A stretch of DNA of 17,869 nt from a candidate division NPL-UPA2 bacterium. Lineage in GTDB: Bacteria > Bacillota > UBA994. Each line of letters opens with the position of its first letter. Position 1 is the stretch's first letter. Under the pieces are notes generated by a model. The model was given only the letters and a program-made list of their open reading frames with translations, was not told the origin of the DNA and did no database searches. The position numbers were made by a program, and so were the translations under genes. Positions 13,905 through 17,869 of the stretch are shown in pieces. Location of the stretch: contig QLUB01000022.1 of the NCBI GenBank assembly GCA_018725205.1, positions 1 to 17,869 on the forward strand, read 5' to 3'.

Positions 13905-14309
13905 ATGAGTCAACGGAGCTTTATCCGTGTCCTTGTTGCTAAACCTGGGCTTGACGGGCATGACAGAGGGGCAAAAATTGTCGCCCGTGCCCTGCGCGAC
14001 GCAGGCATGGAAGTTATCTACACGGGGTTAAGGCAAACACCGGAACAGATTGTAGAAGCAGCCCTGCAGGAAGATGTAGATGTAGTGGCGCTAAGTTGTC
14101 TGTCCGGCGCACACAATTACTTGTTCCCTAAGGTTGTGGAACTGTTAAGGCAACAGGGCGGTGCTGACATCCTAGTGCTCGGCGGGGGCGTAATTCCAGA
14201 GGAAGATATCCCAGCCCTGAAGCAGAGCGGGGTAAAGGAAATCTTTACCCCCGGAACCACTACCCAAGCTATCGTGGAGTTTATTCGCGCCCATGCTATA
14301 CAAAAATGA
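13905..14309 (+). CDS. Methylmalonyl-CoA mutase, small (cobalamin-binding) subunit
   Basis: The product is 134 aa, a stand-alone B12-binding domain. The cobalamin signature is complete: D17-G-H19-D-R-G22 (DxHxxG, with His as the lower axial cobalt ligand), S64-C-L66 (SxL) and G93-G-G95. It pairs with the large subunit encoded 12 bp upstream to form the active mutase. The start is ATG 13905 after AGGGGGTGA (13891-13899); GTG 13896 lies inside that ribosome site. The final 17 bp overlap the MeaB gene. Confidence 0.95.
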   Translation: MSQRSFIRVLVAKPGLDGHDRGAKIVARALRDAGMEVIYTGLRQTPEQIVEAALQEDVDVVALSCLSGAHNYLFPKVVELLRQQGGADILVLGGGVIPEEDIPALKQSGVKEIFTPGTTTQAIVEFIRAHAIQK

Positions 14310-15231
14310 GTTAATACAAAGTTTTCTGAGCGGGGATATGCGCGCCCTTGCCCGCACAGTTTCCATGGTTGAGGCAGGAGACCTACAGTCTTTACAGTTA
14401 TTGGCAGCGTTCGCGCGCGAAGGTAAGCGAGCGCGCCTGATAGGTATCACCGGGCCGCCTGGGGCAGGTAAGAGCACGCTCGCGGCCAAATTGGCTGAGT
14501 CCTTACTTGACCGCGGGGAGCGTGTCGCGCTGCTTTTGATCGACCCTTCTAGCCCCTTTACTGGCGGTGCCATACTTGGCGACCGGATTCGTATGCATGC
14601 GATTGCCGGGCGCAGCGGGCTGTACATCCGCAGTCTGGGATCACGCGGCAGCCTAGGTGGGCTATCCCGCGCCGTACCTCCCATAGTGCAGCTCTTGGAA
14701 AACTTCGGCTTTGACGCGATCATCCTTGAGACCGTGGGAACAGGTCAGGCGGAGACTGATGTAATAGAGACCGTCGACTCGGTGGTAGTGGTAACCGTAC
14801 CGGGGCTCGGTGACGACGTGCAGGCCATGAAGGCGGGCATCATTGAGATTGCCGATGTGTTTGTCGTCAACAAGGCTGACCGCGAGGGCGCAGAACGCAC
14901 AGCCCGGCAGATGGAAGAAGCTCTGAAGCTTGGGCCAAGCGACGTGCCGGTGCTAACGACAATTGCCACTACCGGAGTAGGAGTCCCCGCCTTGATAAGT
15001 TCATTAGATGCCCATTACCAGACGATGCTGGCAGACGGTGAACTCGCCAAGCGGCGGGAGAGGCGACTGCGTAAGGCGCTCCATGCATATGCCGCCAGCC
15101 TTGTGTCGGTTCGCCTTGCAGAGTGGGTGGAAGAGCAGTTGACAGGCCACTGGGCTGACATAGAGAGCGGCCGCGTAGATATTTACAGTTGTGGCAGGAG
15201 GCTTGCTGAAGAATTCCAAAAAGGGAGGTGA
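14293..15231 (+). CDS. meaB: MeaB/ArgK-type GTPase chaperone of methylmalonyl-CoA mutase
   Basis: The product is 312 aa, a G3E-family P-loop GTPase that loads and protects adenosylcobalamin in methylmalonyl-CoA mutase. It shows Walker A GPPGAGKS (54-61), the LLIDPSSPFTGGAILGDRIRM block (81-101), ETVGTGQAETDV (146-157) and the guanine-specificity motif NKAD (193-196). The C-terminal helices supply the dimer arm. ATG 14293 lies 17 bp inside the end of the B12-subunit gene and has no good ribosome site, so translation is probably coupled. The order mutase-B12 domain-MeaB is the standard arrangement. Confidence 0.95.
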   Translation: MLYKNELIQSFLSGDMRALARTVSMVEAGDLQSLQLLAAFAREGKRARLIGITGPPGAGKSTLAAKLAESLLDRGERVALLLIDPSSPFTGGAILGDRIRMHAIAGRSGLYIRSLGSRGSLGGLSRAVPPIVQLLENFGFDAIILETVGTGQAETDVIETVDSVVVVTVPGLGDDVQAMKAGIIEIADVFVVNKADREGAERTARQMEEALKLGPSDVPVLTTIATTGVGVPALISSLDAHYQTMLADGELAKRRERRLRKALHAYAASLVSVRLAEWVEEQLTGHWADIESGRVDIYSCGRRLAEEFQKGR

Positions 15232-15235
15232 CTAA

Positions 15236-15640
15236 ATGTTAGAGAAGATTGATCATTTGGGTGTAGCGGTAAAAGACCTCGACGCTGTGCGCGCCTTTTA
15301 CACGGAAAAACTGATGTTGCCTTGCGAGGGAGAAGAAATCGTCTCCGAGCAGAAAGTAAGGGTGGCGTTTCTGCCGGTCGGGGAGACCACAATTGAGCTA
15401 CTTGAACCAACTGCGCCTGACAGTCCGGTCGCTAAGTTCTTAGAGCAAAAGGGCGAAGGTATTCATCATGTAGCTATTCGGGTGACAAACATCGAAGCGG
15501 CACTAGCATCCCTAAAGGCCAAAGGTGTACGGCTAATCGACGAGAAGCCGCGCATCGGGGCGCATGGCGCGAAAATCGCCTTTGTCCATCCCAAGGAAAG
15601 CCACGGTGTGCTCATCGAGCTATGCGAAAAGTGCGAATAG
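15236..15640 (+). CDS. mce: Methylmalonyl-CoA epimerase
   Basis: The product is 134 aa, a VOC-superfamily enzyme that interconverts (R)- and (S)-methylmalonyl-CoA, joining the mutase to the decarboxylase. Two beta-alpha-beta-beta-beta modules are evident, beginning KIDHLGVAVKDLD and GIHHVAIRVTNIE. The likely metal ligands are H7 (DHLG), E54 (TIELLEP), H78 (IHHVA) and E128 (LIELCE). The length is normal. ATG 15236 follows GGGAGGTGA (15224-15232) and lies 4 bp after the meaB stop. Confidence 0.95.
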   Translation: MLEKIDHLGVAVKDLDAVRAFYTEKLMLPCEGEEIVSEQKVRVAFLPVGETTIELLEPTAPDSPVAKFLEQKGEGIHHVAIRVTNIEAALASLKAKGVRLIDEKPRIGAHGAKIAFVHPKESHGVLIELCEKCE

Positions 15641-15658
15641 CGAGGAGGCTAAGACCAT

Positions 15659-17203
15659 ATGTGGGAGAAAATTCAGGAACTAGAACAGAAACGCACAGCG
15701 CTTGCGCTTGGCGGCGGTGAAAAGCGCATCCAAAAGCACAAGGCACAGGGCAAGCTCACTGCGCGTGAGCGGATTAACTATCTGCTAGATCCCGAGAGCT
15801 TTACCGAGACGGATGTCTTTGTCAAGCACCGTTGCCATGACCTCGGCATGGCCGATACAGACGCGCCGGGCGAAGGCGTGGTCACAGGCTACGGCACGAT
15901 TGACGGCAGGCTAGTCTACGTGGCTTCGCAGGACTTTACGGTGCTCGGGGGGTCATTAGGTGAGGCACACGCGGCTAAGATATGTAAAGTAATGGACCTC
16001 GCGGTGCGCAACGGCGCCCCAATGATCTGCATCAACGACTCCGGCGGCGCGCGTATCCAAGAAGGCGTAGACGCGCTTAATGGCTACGGCAACATTTTTT
16101 ACCGCAACACACTCGCCTCAGGCGTTATCCCGCAAATCTCGGTCATTATGGGGCCATGCGCCGGCGGCGCCGTGTATTCACCCGCACTGACCGATTTTGT
16201 GTTTATGACAGCAGCCAACAGTCAGATGTTTATTACCGGCCCCCAAGTCATTAAGGCAGTCACAGGCGAAGATGTCACCATGGAAAACCTCGGCGGGGCA
16301 TCAGTCCATAATACCATTAGCGGAGTTGCTCACTTTCTAGCTCAGACCGATGAAGATTGCCTAGCGCAAGTAAGACGCCTCGTCAGCTTTATCCCAAGCA
16401 ACAACCTAGACCCGGTACCCGCGGGGCTGAATGAGAACCCGGTAGCGCCACAAGGTGATGCCTTGCTTGAGATTATCCCCGTTGAGCCAAACCGCGGCTA
16501 CGACACCCGTGAGCTAATTGCCAACATTGTTGACGACGGTGACTTTATGGAAGTACAGCCCTTTTACGCTGAGAACATCGTGGTAGGCTTTGCCCGCCTT
16601 AACGGCTTCCCTGTAGGTCTAGTCGCTAACCAGCCCAAAGTAACTGCAGGCAGCTTAGACATCAACGCTTCGGACAAAGCCGCGCGCTTTATCCGCTTCT
16701 GTGACTGCTTTAATATCCCGCTGGTTACCTTTGTGGATACGCCGGGGTACCTCCCGGGTGTAGGGCAGGAGTACGGCGGCGTTATTCGCCATGGTGCCAA
16801 GCTCTTGTATGCCTATTCGGAGGCGACCGTGCCCAAAGTAACCGTGATCGTGCGCAAAGCCTATGGCGGAGCCTACTTAGCGATGTGTAGCCGGTCGCTT
16901 GGCGCGGACGTAGTCTTAGCCTACCCCACGGCGGAAATTGCCGTAATGGGGCCGGACGGCGCGGCCAACATCCTCTTTAAGGACGACATTGCAGCCGCGG
17001 AAAACCCGCATGAGTTTCGGCAGCAGAAAATCCGCGAGTACCGCGAGAAATTCGCCAATCCCTATGTGGCTGCGGGCCGCGGTATGGTCGACGACGTCAT
17101 CGACCCGCGTGACACCCGCCGCGCGCTAATTAACGCCCTGTCCATGAGCGCCACAAAGCGCGCGAGCCACCCAGCTAAGAAGCACGGCAATATCCCACTT
17201 TAG
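15659..17203 (+). CDS. mmdA: Methylmalonyl-CoA decarboxylase, alpha (carboxyltransferase) subunit
   Basis: The product is 514 aa, an acyl-CoA carboxyltransferase that moves the carboxyl group of (S)-methylmalonyl-CoA to biotin. It has the two crotonase-like halves of the family. The N-half shows GKLTARERINYLLDPESF, INDSGGARIQEGVDAL and IMGPCAGGAVYSPALTDF. The C-half shows FVDTPGYLPGVGQEYGGVIRHGAKLLYAY, KAYGGAYLAM and EIAVMGPDGAANILF. The sequence alone does not exclude the closely related propionyl-CoA carboxylase beta subunit. The decarboxylase reading is supported by the following small membrane subunit and separate biotin carrier genes and by the absence of a biotin carboxylase. ATG 15659 follows GAGGAGG (15642-15648). 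Confidence 0.93.
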   Translation: MWEKIQELEQKRTALALGGGEKRIQKHKAQGKLTARERINYLLDPESFTETDVFVKHRCHDLGMADTDAPGEGVVTGYGTIDGRLVYVASQDFTVLGGSLGEAHAAKICKVMDLAVRNGAPMICINDSGGARIQEGVDALNGYGNIFYRNTLASGVIPQISVIMGPCAGGAVYSPALTDFVFMTAANSQMFITGPQVIKAVTGEDVTMENLGGASVHNTISGVAHFLAQTDEDCLAQVRRLVSFIPSNNLDPVPAGLNENPVAPQGDALLEIIPVEPNRGYDTRELIANIVDDGDFMEVQPFYAENIVVGFARLNGFPVGLVANQPKVTAGSLDINASDKAARFIRFCDCFNIPLVTFVDTPGYLPGVGQEYGGVIRHGAKLLYAYSEATVPKVTVIVRKAYGGAYLAMCSRSLGADVVLAYPTAEIAVMGPDGAANILFKDDIAAAENPHEFRQQKIREYREKFANPYVAAGRGMVDDVIDPRDTRRALINALSMSATKRASHPAKKHGNIPL

Positions 17204-17214
17204 GAGGCGACATT

Positions 17215-17541
17215 TTGACTAGCGAGCTTTATTTAGGTTTTAAAGTCACCGTTATTGGCATGACTATCGTGTTTGTCGCGCTTTATGTGCTGCAACTAGT
17301 TATGCAGGCGATGCGTCTATTGTTCTATAAAGGCGAGCGTGCCGAAGCCCCTGCGCTGGAATCCACCTCGGCTGCGGCCCCCGCCGAGCCTGCCGTTTCT
17401 CGCTCCGTATTGGCCGCCATCAGCGCCGCCATCTATGCCTGCTTTGGCAGGCGCGGCGCAAACATTGTCGCCATTCGCCGCGAGCAACCCTCTGCCTGGC
17501 AACAGGCCGCACGTACAGAAGCAGAACGCAAGAGCGATTAG
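17215..17541 (+). CDS. OadG/MmdD-type small membrane subunit of Na+-pumping decarboxylase
   Basis: The product is 108 aa with one N-terminal membrane helix (about residues 10-34), then an Ala/Pro-rich linker (about 44-62) and a basic C-terminal segment, the layout of sodium-pump decarboxylase gamma/delta subunits. These assemble the soluble carboxyltransferase onto the membrane beta subunit. The C-terminal VLAAISAAIYACFGRRGANIVAIRR resembles the family's conserved tail. The start is TTG 17215, seven nt after AGGAGG (17202-17207). It sits between the carboxyltransferase and biotin carrier genes, as in other methylmalonyl-CoA decarboxylase operons. Sequence conservation in this family is low, so the assignment leans on topology and position. 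Confidence 0.85.
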   Translation: MTSELYLGFKVTVIGMTIVFVALYVLQLVMQAMRLLFYKGERAEAPALESTSAAAPAEPAVSRSVLAAISAAIYACFGRRGANIVAIRREQPSAWQQAARTEAERKSD

Positions 17542-17556
17542 GAAGGGGACAAAGAG

Positions 17557-17869
17557 ATGCCAAGAAAGTTTCGTATCGTTGTCAACGGTGAAGCCTATGA
17601 GGTCGAAGTAGAAGAATGCGGCGTCACGCAGCATGCTTCCGTAGTGCCAAAACCTGCTAGCGTCGCGGCACCTGTAGCTCCAGTAGCCCCTGTAGCCCCT
17701 GCGAAAGCCTCGCCGCCAGTGGTTGCTCCCAAACCCCAAGCTCCCAAGGCAGTTGCCGGAGCAGGCGCTGTGGTCTGCCCTATGCCCGGCACGATCCTAG
17801 ATGTCAAGGTCAGAGTGGGGGATACGGTTAAGTATGCGCAGCCCGTCGTGATCCTAGAGGCCATGAAAA
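17557..17869 (+). CDS. Biotin carboxyl carrier subunit of methylmalonyl-CoA decarboxylase (partial)
   Basis: The gene runs off the right edge after 104 complete codons. The product begins MPRKFRIVVNGEAYEVEVEE, followed by an Ala/Pro-rich flexible linker (about residues 30-68) with a PVAPVAPVAP repeat. The biotinyl domain then follows: VVCPMPGTILDVKVRVGDTVKYAQPVVILEAMK. The biotin-accepting lysine of EAMK is codon 104 (17866-17868), the last full codon in the window. ATG 17557 follows GGAAGGGG (17541-17548), and the spacing to the previous gene is 15 bp. The carrier shuttles CO2 from the carboxyltransferase to the membrane decarboxylase. The MmdB-type membrane subunit is expected just downstream but is not in the window. 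Confidence 0.93.
   Translation, partial: MPRKFRIVVNGEAYEVEVEECGVTQHASVVPKPASVAAPVAPVAPVAPAKASPPVVAPKPQAPKAVAGAGAVVCPMPGTILDVKVRVGDTVKYAQPVVILEAMK

Noticed and set aside
17317..17864. Minus-strand open frames opposite the small membrane subunit and the biotin carrier
   Set aside because: They are low-complexity antisense readings of Ala/Pro-rich linkers, without ribosome sites or recognisable domains.

Overview
The window reads as a chromosomal segment of an anaerobic, Gram-positive-type bacterium (Bacillota, most likely a clostridial lineage). The evidence is the recA-recX-rny-ymdB order, RNase Y of the Bacillus/Clostridium type, strong AGGAGG-like ribosome binding sites with frequent GTG/TTG starts, and oxygen-sensitive ferredoxin-linked and Na+-pump enzymes. 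Genus cannot be fixed from the sequence. All twenty genes are on the + strand and tightly packed; no tRNA, rRNA, CRISPR array or transposon was seen.

Layout. (1) 1-227: a 67-bp perfect direct repeat at 126-bp spacing, rich in small palindromes, lies directly upstream of recA. (2) 228-1713: recA and overlapping recX. (3) 1688-6033: a consensus-like promoter inside the end of recX, then a leader with a mutually exclusive antiterminator/terminator pair, rny (apparently starting at a non-canonical ATC codon), ymdB, an M19 dipeptidase and a PHP phosphoesterase, closed by a good intrinsic terminator. (4) 6034-12198: an extended -10 promoter with two overlapping inverted repeats, a GntR-type regulator, a CODH/ACS epsilon (CdhB)-like protein, a four-subunit 2-oxoacid:ferredoxin oxidoreductase and glutamate dehydrogenase, ending at a very long hairpin. 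(5) 12173-17869: a promoter overlapping that hairpin, then split methylmalonyl-CoA mutase (two subunits), its MeaB/ArgK chaperone GTPase, methylmalonyl-CoA epimerase, and the carboxyltransferase, small membrane subunit and biotin carrier of a Na+-pumping methylmalonyl-CoA decarboxylase. The window ends just after the biotinylated lysine codon.

Together, blocks 4 and 5 suggest amino-acid fermentation. Glutamate dehydrogenase makes 2-oxoglutarate (or regenerates it for transaminases). The ferredoxin-linked oxidoreductase converts a 2-oxoacid to an acyl-CoA and reduced ferredoxin. The mutase, epimerase and decarboxylase carry succinyl-CoA to propionyl-CoA while exporting Na+. Whether the oxidoreductase acts on 2-oxoglutarate, which would make the locus one continuous glutamate-to-propionate route, or on pyruvate or branched-chain 2-oxoacids is not settled by the sequence; its subunit style is closer to the pyruvate/2-oxoisovalerate type.

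The points most worth a second look are the rny leader (attenuator plus ATC start), the orphan CdhB-like protein in the oxidoreductase operon, the promoter built into a 38-nt hairpin before the mutase operon, and the overlapping operator palindromes in front of the GntR gene.
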